From Davidsoniella eucalypti (Eukaryota; Ascomycota; Sordariomycetes; Microascales; Ceratocystidaceae), in the NCBI GenBank assembly GCA_004009845.1, contig RMBW01000189.1, positions 1 through 64,000 on the forward strand: 64,000 bases of DNA, written 5' to 3'. The position numbers were made by a program, and so were the translations under genes. The notes under the pieces were generated by a model. That model worked only from the letters and a program-made list of their open reading frames with translations, was not told the origin of the DNA and made no database searches. This document shows positions 30,675-43,600 of this stretch, piece by piece (the first letter of the stretch is position 1; every line of letters starts with the position of its first letter).

Positions 30675-32829
30675 AGAGGATACCCATCCTGGCTCTTTCC
30701 CCATGACGTTATAATACTCTCTGTTTTGTCAACTTAGGATATCTCTAGAGTGACAAGACAGTGCGTCGATGATTTGCTGATCATCTGCTTAGCCATGTCT
30801 ACTTTTGGTTTCTTTTGCTACGATTACTCTTAGATTTTCTGGCTCCTACCTTGATTTATCTATGGCGATCCAATAATATTTTAGGGTATGAAGACACAAG
30901 TCAATATCAGAAGTGACAAAACCAAATTGTAGCCTATCTATAGTTGCCTCTTCCCCCCTCTTTATAATCATGCCCTTCCATCAAATTGCAACTCTTCTTA
31001 ATAGGATGGTGTTAAGACTGAAAAGAAACATGAATTGATTGTGTTTTCACCTTGAAACTAACTATATTAGCCAGTACTAGTTATGGCTATGCCACCACAG
31101 AACGGTTCAAAAGTGTCTTGTTTTTCAACATTTGAGGCAATTTAACTATATTTGTCCATTATGGCAAAATATCGAGGTACGATTTAAGACTTAGGTGAGT
31201 TTCTGACTTTTAGTTACAATTAAATATGGCTCGACTCTTGACCCCCAATTTCACATATTTTATAGCATTGTAGAACTCTCTGTTTGTATGGTTTTGCTCT
31301 CTGTTGATCATGTAAATGAATGCTATCTTTAAAACCGTAAAAGATATGATGGCCATATTTATGTCTAACAAGGCCAACAATCCTCTTTTAGACTATCATT
31401 TTCATCACTTAGCGACTTCCAGATTGAGACATACACTTTTGACATAGATACAGATTAGAAATGGTTGTTCAAGAAGGAGACAAACAGTCCGAAAAATGTA
31501 TAAAAACCCAGAGAGATTGAGGCGTTCGGAAAAGGCAAGTAGTGTTTTGCATTGGTATCTTTTTGGGTTTTTTGGCTCTTAATTTCACGATGAAAGGTAC
31601 CTAGCCCAGAGACAAATTAAACTTTATAGATTAAAGCCAAATCATATATCGAGAAGAAGATGAAGATTTTACATACAACTAGTTTAGAGATTATTCAAGA
31701 GCTGGGTCATAATAAAATGGGAGGAAAGACACAGGGTTGTTAGTCAAACCCTAACATCGCCACTTTGTTTAAGTCATGTTATGGGATTTGTAGAAAGAGT
31801 GACACATAGCACTTCACAATGTCCGAATGCCTAATTATACATATGATTAACTATTTCTGTCAATAACTAGTATTTCCCGTTTCCATTTTTCAAAACCTGC
31901 CATGATTGCCAGTCTCCTGGAGGCTCACTGAATAGTAGCTCCAGGGAGTTCTTTTTGTGGATTTTTTGTATCTGTTTTGTATTTAATTTTTTTGCTTTAA
32001 TTTTTTTGTTTTAATTTTTTTGCTTTAATTTTTTTGCTCTAATTTATTTATTTATAATTTTACGTCTTTATGTGGATCTGACCTTAGTGGATCGTTAGAC
32101 ATCGAGAGACCCTAATGGCCCTTGGAGAACCAGGTGGTATTATTCGGTGGCAGTTGATAGCTAATAAGAGGGCGGAGGCCCTTGTCCTTTATATTCAACT
32201 CAATTTAAGCTTATCTAAATGCGTCATTGGCTAAAGTTGATGTAGAAATGGTAACTTTTCTATGATTTCGCTTACTAAGAATGTGGTTGTGATACTTATA
32301 TTTGTATATAATTGCAAATTTAAAGTTTTAGATGGAAAAAAAACAATACTAACTGTAAGTATTTAATACTTTTATTCCTATAAAGTGGTAATTTTTACTC
32401 GGAATTGGTTACAAATTTGAAGTGTTGCTCGAATACACTATCCGATGTCTCACATAAGCTTGAGGTAGGCTGAGAGAATGCAATAGTTGCTGATATAGCC
32501 CAAGATTCTGTAGGTTGCAGACAAATAAGGCAATAGTTTTCCTGTTGGTAACATGTCGACAAACCGTCCATGGCCCAGACGTACCTGTTACTGCTAAAAT
32601 ACCGTGTAGATAGCATTATTATACAGTTACTCAATAATGGTTTAAGTAATAAATGAGGTTGCATTGTTCTTGATACCAAGTTTACCTCAATTTCCATATA
32701 GAATTATTAGGATAGTGATAAGACCGAAGGGGTGATAATTTGGTGATGAGGAATTATTGTTTCAACTTTGATAAATACACACGACCGTAGCGGTGAGCAA
32801 GCTCGGTGTGAAGACCCAACCCTGATGAA
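30675..32829. other. AT-rich non-coding stretch
   Basis: I find no convincing gene or RNA. It includes a short tandem run of the unit GCTTTAATTTTTTT (about 31980-32045). Near 32134-32190 there is an inverted, diverged version of the repeat end found at 55693 and 59640 (GGTATTATTCGGTGGCAGTTG). Confidence 0.6.
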
Positions 32830-33007
32830 TGTCACGGGCTAAGGCCCAGTTGGTATTTGTCTAGGTATTTACCTAGTCAGATAAACGGCTATAAATAGGG
32901 ACCTATTCCCGCCGTATTCCAACAGATATTAGCCCTTCTCCTTCATCGGTATCAATCAAAGTCTTTTCTACTAGATTGCTTTCCACTGCCTCATCTAGTT
33001 CGTGTCA
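32830..33007 (+). repeat. Solo B-type LTR
   Basis: 178 bp, TGTCACGGG...GTGTCA, with a perfect ATGAA duplication at 32825-32829 and 33008-33012. It defines the B LTR ends. Sequence beyond it to 33721 is AT-rich with no gene seen. Confidence 0.95.
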
Positions 33008-34364
33008 ATGAACGGCATAACCATGATGACAATATAGAAAATTCCAGAGACATTTATACTAATTAGTACTCAGATTATAGAAAACTTATGATCTATTTGA
33101 ATCCCGCTTGTAGAATATACTTGTTCTATCTAGTCAATTGCGGTACTTGAATATATTGATCTTTTTAGAAATCCCCAAGTAGACTTAAACTCTTTTTTTA
33201 ACATGAAAAAGAGAAAGGATCCAAAGCTCTTAGCTAAAACAAGCTGAACTGTTATTACCGATATCAAGAGATCTTTTGGTTAGCTGTGACAAGATGGCCC
33301 CTTTCTCATTTTATTACCAATACGTAATGATTCTGTACTTTGTTCATTTGTTCTGTGGCAGGAGTGTCTGTTTAGTTTGCCCCCGGTTTATAAATCATCA
33401 TGATCAAATGACCTAAGAAACATTTTCGCAAGCCGTGGGTTGTTTATGATTGAAATTGAAGGATGAGGGATTGAGAGAAGTCAACCTAGCTTTGAGTTTA
33501 GAGATGGCTTAATCAAATAGAAGTTGATTTAGGAACATCAAGTGTATCAAGTATTTTGATATTATCATTGCAGAGTTTGGCAAGGACTCAAGTGATGGAA
33601 ATATTTGTCACATACTCACTGTCTGGTGTCAAAATTGTGCCGATAACAAAAGTTGGGACTTCTGATATCACCAAGTAAAACGTAGTTACTAAAAACCTAG
33701 CCATATACATTATTTTATAGTAGGGTATGTAGCTAGCTATGACTACTGGCATAGTGAATACAAGTCGTATTACTCTATAGTGTCTCTTAATGTTCAAGGC
33801 AACATTATTGCAATTGGTATAGCCTGAAAGGTTCTGATACATAATGATACTAATATTGTTGGTATACATTACAGCATCAATATTGTATCAAATGCAAAAC
33901 GAAACTTTCGAACTTCTATGATTCAAGCCACACTGTTATATACCTTTGCAAATTCATCAATACAAGGTAGCATAGTATTCTATATAAAGGTGGCCATATT
34001 ATTGTTTTAACTGAGGAGTCAAGAGAAGAGGATTGTATATACAACTACAGTGATATGTTAATTCCAAGATCAACTCAATTCCTAATCACTCTATCTATCA
34101 TTATATATGTGCTCTGATGTTCTCCAGTATTGTCTTTCAATAATGTGTGATACCGGCATATAGAGCAGCTATATACAAGCGAAATAAACAATATTTATAG
34201 AGCTCTAAGGTGAACTACAGCCACACAACAACAACTGATGAACATACGTGTTAAGCTCAACAAATGTCTATATAGTCTCTAGACACTTGCAATGAAACGT
34301 AAGTCGTCAATTATCACTGAAACAAAATACTTAACGTTACTAAAAACATACGAGAAGGACTAAC

Positions 34365-34830
34365 TGTAATGGACGGGCAGGCAGGAGTTCAAAGGGGAAC
34401 AAGTGATCACTAGGCGAGTAGTCACGCGATGATGATTTTGGTGTTTTCAGGATATCAGAAATAAACAGAATAATAAATTAAGTAAAGTGGAACTAGATCA
34501 GGACAGGAGCAGGAGCAAAGATAAGAACAAGAACAGGAACAAGAAGAGGAGGTTGCACTAGGAGGTCAGGTACACAGAGAGTTGTAAGCTTGGAGGGGAA
34601 AGGAAAGAAGAGAACAGGAAAGGAAGAAACAAGCAAGATATTTATGTTAAACCGAGAGAGGAAGAAAACAGAAGGATCTGGTCTACGGACAGAAGTTCGA
34701 GGCAATGCTGTGTTGGCTGTGTATCAAGTCTAGCCTCAATGCAGGAATTGTTGCCACCGGAGTCGAAAGGTGAGGCTGTGTATCAACCCTAAGCCTCATG
34801 CGGAGAGTCTGCGAGTGTTATTTCATAACA
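34365..34830. repeat. Solo E-type LTR
   Basis: 466 bp, TGTAATGG...CATAACA, flanked by CTAAC at 34360-34364 and 34831-34835. Copy 2 has a single CTAAC at 56390-56394, an empty site. A reverse copy of 512 bp lies at 48078-48589. It contains a purine-rich run of AGGAAC/AAGAAC-like triplets. No internal region of this family is in the window. Confidence 0.9.
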
Positions 34831-35193
34831 CTAACGCTTAGTCTATATGAGGTTCAACTTGAGTTATATATCTACAGATTTCCATGTGAAAAAGGTAAAT
34901 AAGTATTTCGGTCTTGCTCTCTACTATCGCCGAGGCAAGCAGTTGACAGATAGCATTGACAGCATGCATTATATAACTTTTTTGCCATTCGAAAACCTTT
35001 GTAATCGTTGTTATTACTGCATCCTTTGCATGAAAGACTTTAGCTCATGGATATGGCATTCAAGACTTAGGCAATTGTAGACAACTGTAACTAGACTCGG
35101 GTTGTACAAAGTTGGGAATTTTCATTCATAGCTAGATAAACTTCAAAGACAGTCATCATTTCACAGAATATGTTGTGTAATTGTCCTATAGAC

Positions 35194-35374
35194 TGTAAGA
35201 GACTAAGGCCTAGTAAGGTTAGCCAAGGCATTCCTTGTCAGTACTAGAATCGGCTATAAGTAGGGACCTATTCCCGCCGATTATTAGTCTTAGTTTCTCT
35301 TTCTCCTTCATCGGTCTCAATCGAATCATCCTTTTACGACCAGTTTTCATTGCAACTCCTCGTATATCGTCTCA
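35194..35374 (+). repeat. Solo C1-type LTR
   Basis: 181 bp with TAGAC duplications (35189-35193 and 35375-35379). The empty site in copy 2 is TCGAC at 56748-56752, one base different. Confidence 0.93.
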
Positions 35375-38269
35375 TAGACTGTAGAAAAAAGCAACCTTCT
35401 TCTCCTTGGTATCGTCTTTCATAGTTGATGCCAGAATCATATCTTCGTTTATTAGTTCAGCTTCCACGCCACAGCAACAGTATTTATACATAACATGTAG
35501 AAGATATCAAGTTTTAGTCATATGATACTTGGTATATCAATACAAATAACATGAGACATAAAAAAAAGATACAGTTCGATTGCCATATTTCCCATATTTC
35601 TCTTTATAGTTGATAATTATGATTCCACTTCAACTCGCCACCATCTCCACATTGTGATCCAGGTAATCATGATGATTATATTCTTTCTGACAATAAGATT
35701 TCTCTATTGTCTGAACAGATGAAATACCATGTAATTTCTAGAATCTAGTCGAGTGATAATGGCCCGATCTACAGTGGATAGATCTCGAACTCCATACATA
35801 GAACACCCTTGCTTCATATGTAGCTGATAACTTGTATTGGAAGCTTGAAATTATAGAGACAGTATGGCTAGTGCATCATAGTTCTTCTTGGTGTACTCGG
35901 TATGTTTAGTGGTCAATGATACTGGAATATCTTGACATAGTTGAAATCTACCAGCACTAATGAATTTACCACTTGACTTATCATAATAATGGACTTTATT
36001 CACTCCAATATTAACAACTTGTGGTACAACAAGCAATGATATATTACTTACCAACTATAAGCTATTTTATTGCTAAGTGCATCAAGTCATAGCTTGCGTT
36101 TGCTATATCTAACATATATAGCTACAGCAGGGTTGACATTCATATACTTACTGAGCTGGAGTCACTCAATGAATAGTCATACCTTACTTGCCGACAACAC
36201 ATTCATTTCTTTGATGTACTTAATAGTCAACATTTGTACTATGTAGAGAACTATACTTCAGTGACTGATTATACAATCATTTCCCAATCGCCTAGCTTGC
36301 AGTTGTGACTCATTCATAACTCTTTCTCTGTTAATTAGCCAATGTAATTTTCTCTCGATACTCAATAACACAACCCAGTATTTATTAACCATTTTCTAAC
36401 AAACTATTGCTAGTATTTGGGGTCTACAATCTTTGATAGTTTACCATTTACTATATTCTTGCCCAATCTTTATGTCTTACCTTATTACATTTCCCTTGAA
36501 ATGCAACATTCCGTTAGAACTACAAAACTTACAGTAAGTCATTGATCATTCCTGATTTTACTACGAGTGTCCTTCTTACATGTTTATAGAGCATTTTCTC
36601 GACAAACTTGGTCTTTGCTCTTATGTTTTGCCGACCATCTCAACTTATTATAAATCGGGAATCATTTTGTGATCAATATATCCTGCAAATACCATAGAAA
36701 GTGATTACTATGTAGGTTTTAAAATACCAACTGTGCCAGTTGCGACTACTTCTCTTGTTGTTTTATCAATCATGTAAACTCTAAATCCCAAGCACCCAAT
36801 GTCATGCTATTCTAATGGTATAAGTACCTAAAGTTGTTTGTAATTTGAAGTTCCATATTAGTCTTGTCATTCTACTTACAGCGAAAGAACATAATTCAAA
36901 TATATAGTAATACTTATATATACTGTCGTTTTTCTCTAGAATTCTTTTCATTTTATTTCCCTTTTCAATAGCACTCAATATCATCATATAGATAGATATA
37001 GCAAGTGGGTGTCTGTCCTGCCAATTGTGCTGTAATGCCCGGTAATATATTAAATCAGCTTGTTATATTACCTTGCTTGGCTCTCTATCCTTTTAAATTT
37101 AATTGACTCTATTTCTCTATCGTACCTAGATACCTGCTTTGTATCGTAGAAATCCTAATGATATATAGTATACTATGAGTACGAATTACTTTATTTAATC
37201 AATATGTCTATGCATTTTGTGGAGAATTACCGTCAGTATGTTATTTTAAACCAAGTCTTCAATCTTATATTTAATTAGGATATTCTTCTACATCGCCTTG
37301 AGTGTTTATTGTGATAGTACTTGACATATTTGGTAACATTTTCTACATCTTGCTGTATCTGACTAATACAAATTCTTGTACTTTACCCTTAATGCTTAAT
37401 GAGTATGTAGACCTGCTCTTGGTGTACTTATAACTTGCCGTTTCTAGTGCGTTTGATCCAGTAAATTGATTGCAGTCCTATTTGTGTCCAAATACTAGCA
37501 GTTCTGCTGCGGTTCTTTTAAATAACCGTTCATATATTATGTGCTGCTTAGTGAAAAAAAAATACTCAAAAACGGCATGCTAGTTAGTTTCCTACCTGAA
37601 GCTAGACGTCACGTTTATGCTCGACATATTTGTAAAAAAACACCTCAAAGCTTTAACGAATTCTGAATACACATTACTACTTTACACAAAAGTATGAAAT
37701 ACTTCGTTAGTATTATTAACTTTCTAATTCCCCCGTAGATCTAAACATTATAATCTATAATTATAAATATCACGAACACGTTCTTAGTGATATCGTCATA
37801 GCTCTATTGTTAAACAAGATTAATAAATAAATAAAATTGATAGCAAAATTGAATTATATTTTGCTCCCTATAAATTGAATAAAGGGATTTTCTAAAAGAA
37901 TTTAAAATTTTCAAAAGATTATTTTGTGAAAATAATTGCAAGAAAAAAAAAACTTTAGAAAGTTATTTGTGGAAAAACCTCGAAAGTAAAAAATTCTATT
38001 TTTTTTGATTCCTAAAAAAAGTTTTTTTTTTAAAAGAAAAAACTTTAAAAACTTCAGAAAATTATTTGTTAAAAAAAATTTGAAACCAAAAAAATTGAAA
38101 CTTAAATTTTTTTTTTTAGTAAGCAAAGTCATAGATAAATTCTTATTTATTAATAGATTTTGGCCAATCACCGATCCGTTTAGATCTGAACCGTTTTGAA
38201 AATAGGGACAAGGGTGCCCAGACTGAAATGTATGCACGTTTCCGCCCGCAACGCCGCCGAATAATACCT

Positions 38270-38444
38270 AGGGGCTAAGGCCCAGTTGGTATTTGGCTAA
38301 GTAAGATACTTAGCCAGATAAACGGTTATAAATAGGGACCTATTCCCGCCGTATTCCAACAGATATTAGTCTTTCTCCTTCATCGGTATCAATCGAAGTC
38401 TTTACTCTAGATTGCTTGCCATTGCCTCTTCCTAGTTCGTGTCA
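38270..38444 (+). repeat. 5' LTR of A3, first 4 bp missing
   Basis: 175 of the usual 179 bp. The junction reads AATAATACCT|AGGGGCTAAGG, where AGGGGCTAAGG is normal LTR sequence after TGTC. The TATA-like GGTTATAAATAGGG is kept. Confidence 0.92.
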
Positions 38445-38457
38445 TTTTGATACCGAT
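38382..38457 (+). promoter_or_regulatory. Self-priming pair of A3
   Basis: ATCGGTATCAA (38382-38392) is complementary to TTGATACCGAT (38447-38457), 2 nt after the LTR. Confidence 0.8.
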
Positions 38458-38645
38458 CTACCATCGTTCTCGTTCTTCGCACCCTACTGTGCACCTTGTT
38501 CTCTCACGCTATTCGTGTCCATCACTCTACTCGCACCCTACTGTGCACTCCATTCTCTCACGCTATTCGTGACCATCGTTCTCGCACCCTACTGTGCCCT
38601 CACTTCGCTATCTCACTGACTAAACGCGTCCACCTTACTTGCACC
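38458..38645 (+). repeat. A3 leader with tandem hairpin repeats
   Basis: CGCACCCTACTGTGC occurs three times and CACGCTATTCGTG twice with one shorter remnant, at about 50-bp spacing. Each can fold into a small stem (GCAC/GTGC, CACG/CGTG). Confidence 0.7.
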
Positions 38646-40629
38646 ATGTTGCAACTTTTCCTCCTTCACCTCTGGGCTGCCATCCTTGGAGCCCACCACG
38701 GCACCGCCGAAGGTCTCGCCCTCGCATTTCTCGCAATTGCCTTCACCCACTTCATGCTAGACATCACGCGCCGCTTCTTGCTGGCCTTCAAGCCGCGCCA
38801 TGTCGTCACCCCCTTTCTCCACCAGAGACGCCTCTGGAAACACCAGGGCTGGTGCTATTTAGCCCTGTTCAAACGCTCTGAACGACCCCGTCTGGCCAAA
38901 CTACTTGGCCCCTTTCCCGCAGGCCCTGCCATCCTCGCACACGCTGCCCACTTTCATGACCACCTGCACTGTTTGTCCATCTCCACGGATATAATCGGCC
39001 ACATTGTGCCCGGTCAAAGCAGCCTCAGGTCCCCGCGCAGCGCCCAGATTCTCCTGTCACGATTTCTTAGCAACCCTCACATCCTCGGCTTCGGCGCGTC
39101 TTCCAGCAAAGACATCCCCATACGCACCAAGGAGAACACCCCTAAAGTCAAAATCGAAGCCCCTCGTCGCTCTCTAAGCGGTCACCCCCTGCCAGGCGCA
39201 TACTCCGACGATACAGCAGGCGTCTTCGAAGTTCTGTCCGCCAAATACCAAGCTGCCCTCGATAAAGCCCAACTGGATCCAACCGAATGGATATCACCCA
39301 CTGCGCCAAGATGGGACTTCCAGTTCCACCACAACTTCAAAGTCGCAGAGATCCAGATGGCCGCACTCCAGGGCATGGCAGAACGCTCAGCCCCCGAATT
39401 CAAGGACCCTGCACGCACTGCTGAAGTACTGGACAACCTAGGCCGAGACATCCTCGAGCTCCTCGGTGGCAAATACGAAGACCCAGCCAACGACAACTTA
39501 GTAGACCTCAACCAGCTCGACGACTTAGAGGACAGACTCAAACCTCTCAACCTACGTCTCGCCCCTATCCGCGAACACGCCCCCACGCCTCCAGAGAAAA
39601 GGCTCACAACAACACCAGCATTCCCTCCTACAGCTCACGGGATCGCCTTACTACCCCTCGCGACGACCAGCTTGCCCGCCGCAAAGATGTTATCGACGCA
39701 GTCCGCAAGTTCGACGGCACCTTCGATTACGCCACCTGGAAGATGGAGCTTAACGAGAAATTCCTCGTGGACTCTTACCGCTTCTACTCAACCAGAGACC
39801 AGCTGGCGTACACGATGAACGCCCTGTCGACGGAGATCAAGGAACAAGTTCGCACCAAGTACCTCGAATGCCTCCCCATGAACACCGGCTTCCAGGCCTT
39901 CCTCTCTTACCTTGACTCGCGATACGACGACCCCGACCGAGCGAGACTTGCCAACCGCGAATTGCTGAAGCTCAAGCAAGGCCCTACCGAGACATTCGAA
40001 TCCTTTACCAACCGTCTCTGCTCCCTGCGCGACAAAGCCCATTTCTACGACCATAACACCCTCCTCTCCGTCCTCCAAGAAGGCCTCCACCTGGACATGC
40101 AAGTGCACTTAGCCAACATGTTCCATATCAGACCACTAGACGAAATGATCTCACAGATGCGCCCAGTCGCCCGCATCAAGGAAAGCGCCCTCGCCAAAGC
40201 CAAGGCCATAAACTCCAACCACTGGCGTTCAAACCCCTCGCCGACACCATCTCGTACGCCCGCGCCCAAATCACAAACCTCCTCAACCGACAGGCCCTGC
40301 TATCACTGCCGCCAAACAGGCCACTACGCCTCCATGTGCCCTCTCACGCCCTGCCAGTACTGCAGCAGCCAAGCACATCCCTCAGGCACATGTCCTACGG
40401 CCGTATCCTGCTCTGCCTGCCAACGCAAGGGTCATACCGCTGCTAACTGCCGTTCCAAGTCGCGCACCTCTCGCCCTTCGGTCAAGGCCAACGCCGTCAG
40501 CACAGCACCTCTTTCTCCCTGGACGACGTCCGCGCCCTCATCAGCGAGCAGATGGCCACCACGCAGCCACGCGCCCAGGGAACCCCTACTAACAACACAG
40601 CGGATACAGGTGACCTCATGGATTTTTAG
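38646..40629 (+). pseudogene. Element A3 gag, frameshifted
   Basis: It starts MLQLFLLHLWAAILG with the hydrophobic N-terminus, then GWCYLALFKR and HFHDHLHC. A missing C near 39655 (relative to A2) shifts the frame, and a second one-base loss near 40508 (CACCTCTTT versus CACCTTCTTT in A1) shifts it again. Three CCHC knuckles lie at about 40298-40455. The DF-TAG end is at 40621-40629. All lesions seen lie in or next to short homopolymers. Confidence 0.88.
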
Positions 40630-40655
40630 ATAGTCGGGATAAATCGCGCCCCGAC
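40620..40655 (+). promoter_or_regulatory. gag-pol junction signal of A3
   Basis: GGATTTT (40620-40626), TAG (40627-40629), stem GTCGGG (40633-40638) with CCCGAC (40650-40655). In the -1 frame a TAA occurs at 40665-40667, because the A spacer is one base shorter than in B. Pol is open only from about 40643. Confidence 0.6.
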
Positions 40656-40693
40656 CAGGGGGATTAATCGGTGATAGAATAGTTGAAACTGAG

Positions 40694-43600
40694 ATGGGGG
40701 CTTTAGGAAATTATTTAGACATTCGTTTAGGTAGTTACGCCACAAAAGCCCTCGTCGACAGCGGATGCCTTACCGTCGCCGTCATTCCCCCGCGTCTCCT
40801 CCACCTCGCCACCGCCACGCACCCTATCTCTGAGCGGGTCATTGTCCAAGTCACTACGCTGGACAACCCCCCGCTCATCGACACCATCGCCGAACTCCCC
40901 CTGACCATCAACGGCCACACGGAAACCATTTGGGCCTACGTGGTTCCCGGCCAGTCCGAAGACATAATTCTAGGACAAAGATGGTTAGTAAATAATGACG
41001 TTCGGCTCAGGCCCAGGACACAGGAGATTACGATCTTACCAGCAGAAGAGTTAACTGCTGAGGAATTCTACAAGCTCTGTGGAAGTGCGGATAACCCGCA
41101 TATTTATAGAGCTTCGCTAGAGAACATTAAGATCGCTCTTGCTCACAAGGAGAAATCCCGTCCTCACCTGCCGGATTGGTTAGAACCTGTTGCCTCGGCT
41201 TTCGATCCCAAATTAGCCACAACGCTGCCCCCGCATCGACCAGGGATCGACCTAGAGATTAAACTGAAACCAGGTGCAACCGTTCCGACACAATCCCTCT
41301 ACCCAGTAACTCGCGCAGAACTCCTAGTATTACAAAAGACCCTGGAAGGTCTCAAGCAGTCTCAGTTCATAGGACCAGCCAACTCCGAATATGGCTCGTC
41401 CGTACTGTTCGTCAATAAACCAGGAGGTGGCGTACGCTTTTGCATCGATTATCGTGGTGTCAATGACGCCTCCATCAAAGATAAGTACCCCCTGCCACTT
41501 ATGGGGGAAACGCTCCAACGCATCGCCAGTTCCGAGTGGGTCTCGAAAGTCGACGTCATCTCCGCCTTCCACAGGATTCGCATAGCCCCAGGCTCTGAAC
41601 ACATAACAGCTTTTAGAACACCCCTGGGTGCCTTCCAGTGGAACGTCGTCCCTTTCGGCTTAACCAACGCCCCTGCTGCCTTCCAGAGACGCATCAACGG
41701 AGTCCTCGACAAATGGCACGGTATCAGCTGCGACGCCTACATTGACGATGTGTGCATCTATTCTAAGGGCTCGCTCCAGGACCATCGCAACCTCGTCCTG
41801 GAAATAGTCTCTGCCCTCGACAAAGCCGACCTCCAACTCGACATCAAGAAGTGCGAGTTCGCAGCCAAGGAGATCAAGTTCCTAGGCTTCCTAGTCGGCC
41901 CTGGTATCGGCATAAGGGCAGACCCCGAAAAGACTGAAGCCATTCGTAATTGGGAGCGCCCCTACACACTAACCGAGCTCCGCCGCTTTATTGGTTTCAT
42001 AAACTTCTATAGGGACTTCGTCCCGCGCATATCCGACACCCTTGCGCCATTAACCAACTTAACTAAAAAGGACACCCCCTTTGTTTGGTCCCCTGCCTGC
42101 GACCAGGCCTTCCACAGCATCAAGGATGCCTTCATCTCTCCTCCTCTACTAGCCCCTACGACCCTGACAGGGAAACAATCCTCTCCGCGGACTCCTCAGG
42201 CTATGCTCTAGGCGCTGAACTCACCCAGCGCGGCCCTGACGGACATCACCACCCCATTGCCTTCCTATCTAGGAAACTCACGCCAGCAGAATCCAACTAT
42301 CCCATTCACGATAAGGAAATGCTGGCTATCTACTGGTCCATTCGTCATGGAGACACTTCCTACTGGGTATACACTTCACGGTCTTCACCGACCATCGCAA
42401 CCTGGAGTTCTTCAGAACCAAAAGGTCCCTAGCAGAAAGGCAACGCCGCTGGGGATACGAACTGTCGGACTTCTCCTTTGAACTTAAACACCGTCCTGGA
42501 ACTGACCAAGTGATCCCCGACGCACTATCGCGCAGGGACCAGGACATGCCCAAGGATGCCAGTGACGACAGCTCATGAGTAGAGTACACCAACTCCTCGC
42601 CCCCGCAACAGTAGGAGACAACCTAGTAGTTGTCAACGCCCTTTGGTCCAACATCCCGGACGCCGACATTCCCTCAGACGACATAGCCACACAGTCCACT
42701 CTCCCCTCACCCTTCGGGGACGCCGACCTTACCTCACTATGGACACAAGCCCTGCAGACCAATAATAGATGGTGGCTTGCACGATCCCTTGTCCTCGATG
42801 GCGCCAGATCATTCCCCTCAGCATGGGGCCTCCAATGGCAAATCAGCGAATGTTCCATCGACGACAGAGGCCTCCTACGCTGGCGCAACAGACTATGGAT
42901 CCCTCGCTTTGAACCCTTCCGCACCAAGCTGATCCAGACTATCCACGACTCACACTTGTCTGGACACCCTGGCCGCGAAATCACACGGGACCTAGTTTCA
43001 CGGGAATACTCCTGGCCAGGACTCACCAACGATGTACGCCAATTCGTAGCCAACTGCACTACATGCGGTAAAAGCAAGTATTGGCGGGAACAAAAGCGCG
43101 GACTCTTGAAACCCTTCCTGTTCCAGACCGCCACTGGACCGAGCTAGCCATGGACTTCATTGGCCCCTTACCACCTTCCAAGCACTGCACATTCATCCTC
43201 GGCGTCACCGACAGACTCTCCAAGTCGCAGATCCTTATCCCCATGTCAGACACCTCCGCGAAAGCAACAGCTGACGCCTATTCACCCACGTATTCGCACA
43301 CCACGGTTTTCCCTCAGCCATCGTGTCAGACCGCGGCCCCCAGTTCCCATCCCTATTCTGGGGAGAAGCATGCCGCCGTCTCAACATCAAACGTCGCCTC
43401 TCTACGGCCTTTCACCCCCAACCCGCCGGTGCCCAGGAGCGAAGCAACCAGGAGATTGAAACCTTCCTCAGGATCTTCTGTTCCTTCGCCCAGGACAACT
43501 GGGCGGATCTCCTTCCACAAGCACAGATCGCCCTAAACAACCGCACCGTCTCCAGCACGGCCATCTCCCCCTTCTTCGCGACACACGGTTACAACATGGA

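Larger units (their letters stand above)
33722..38269 (+). repeat. 3.9-kb non-coding repeat, copy 1 (with two solo LTR insertions)
   Basis: It starts AGGGTATGTAGCTAGC and ends AATAATACCT. Copy 2 (55752-59640) matches it nearly base for base. Copy 1 is longer only by the two solo LTRs and their duplications (466+5 and 181+5 bp), leaving about 3891 bp against 3889. I find no gene: the small ORFs are short and only shared because the copies are recent. Diverged relatives occupy parts of 45900-47170 and 53800-55690. It could be a decayed mobile element. Confidence 0.85.

Noticed and set aside
30675..33721. tRNA or other structured RNA genes in the AT-rich stretches
   Set aside because: I found no cloverleaf-like box A/box B pair or rRNA-like sequence by eye.
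34847..35080. 77-residue ORF found again at 56406-56639
   Set aside because: It is shared only because the 3.9-kb repeat is duplicated. There is no recognisable domain and no upstream signal, and the surrounding sequence is AT-rich non-coding.
35851..36054. 67-residue minus-strand ORF present twice (also 57224-57427)
   Set aside because: Same reason as above; identical copies do not show coding selection.
32134..38269. A 6.1-kb TIR transposon between the inverted end at 32134 and the end at 38269
   Set aside because: The inverted end is diverged (GGTGGTATTATTCGGTGG), the neighbouring bases do not match, and no target duplication or transposase is seen. The likeness of the two ends is noted but a single element is not supported.
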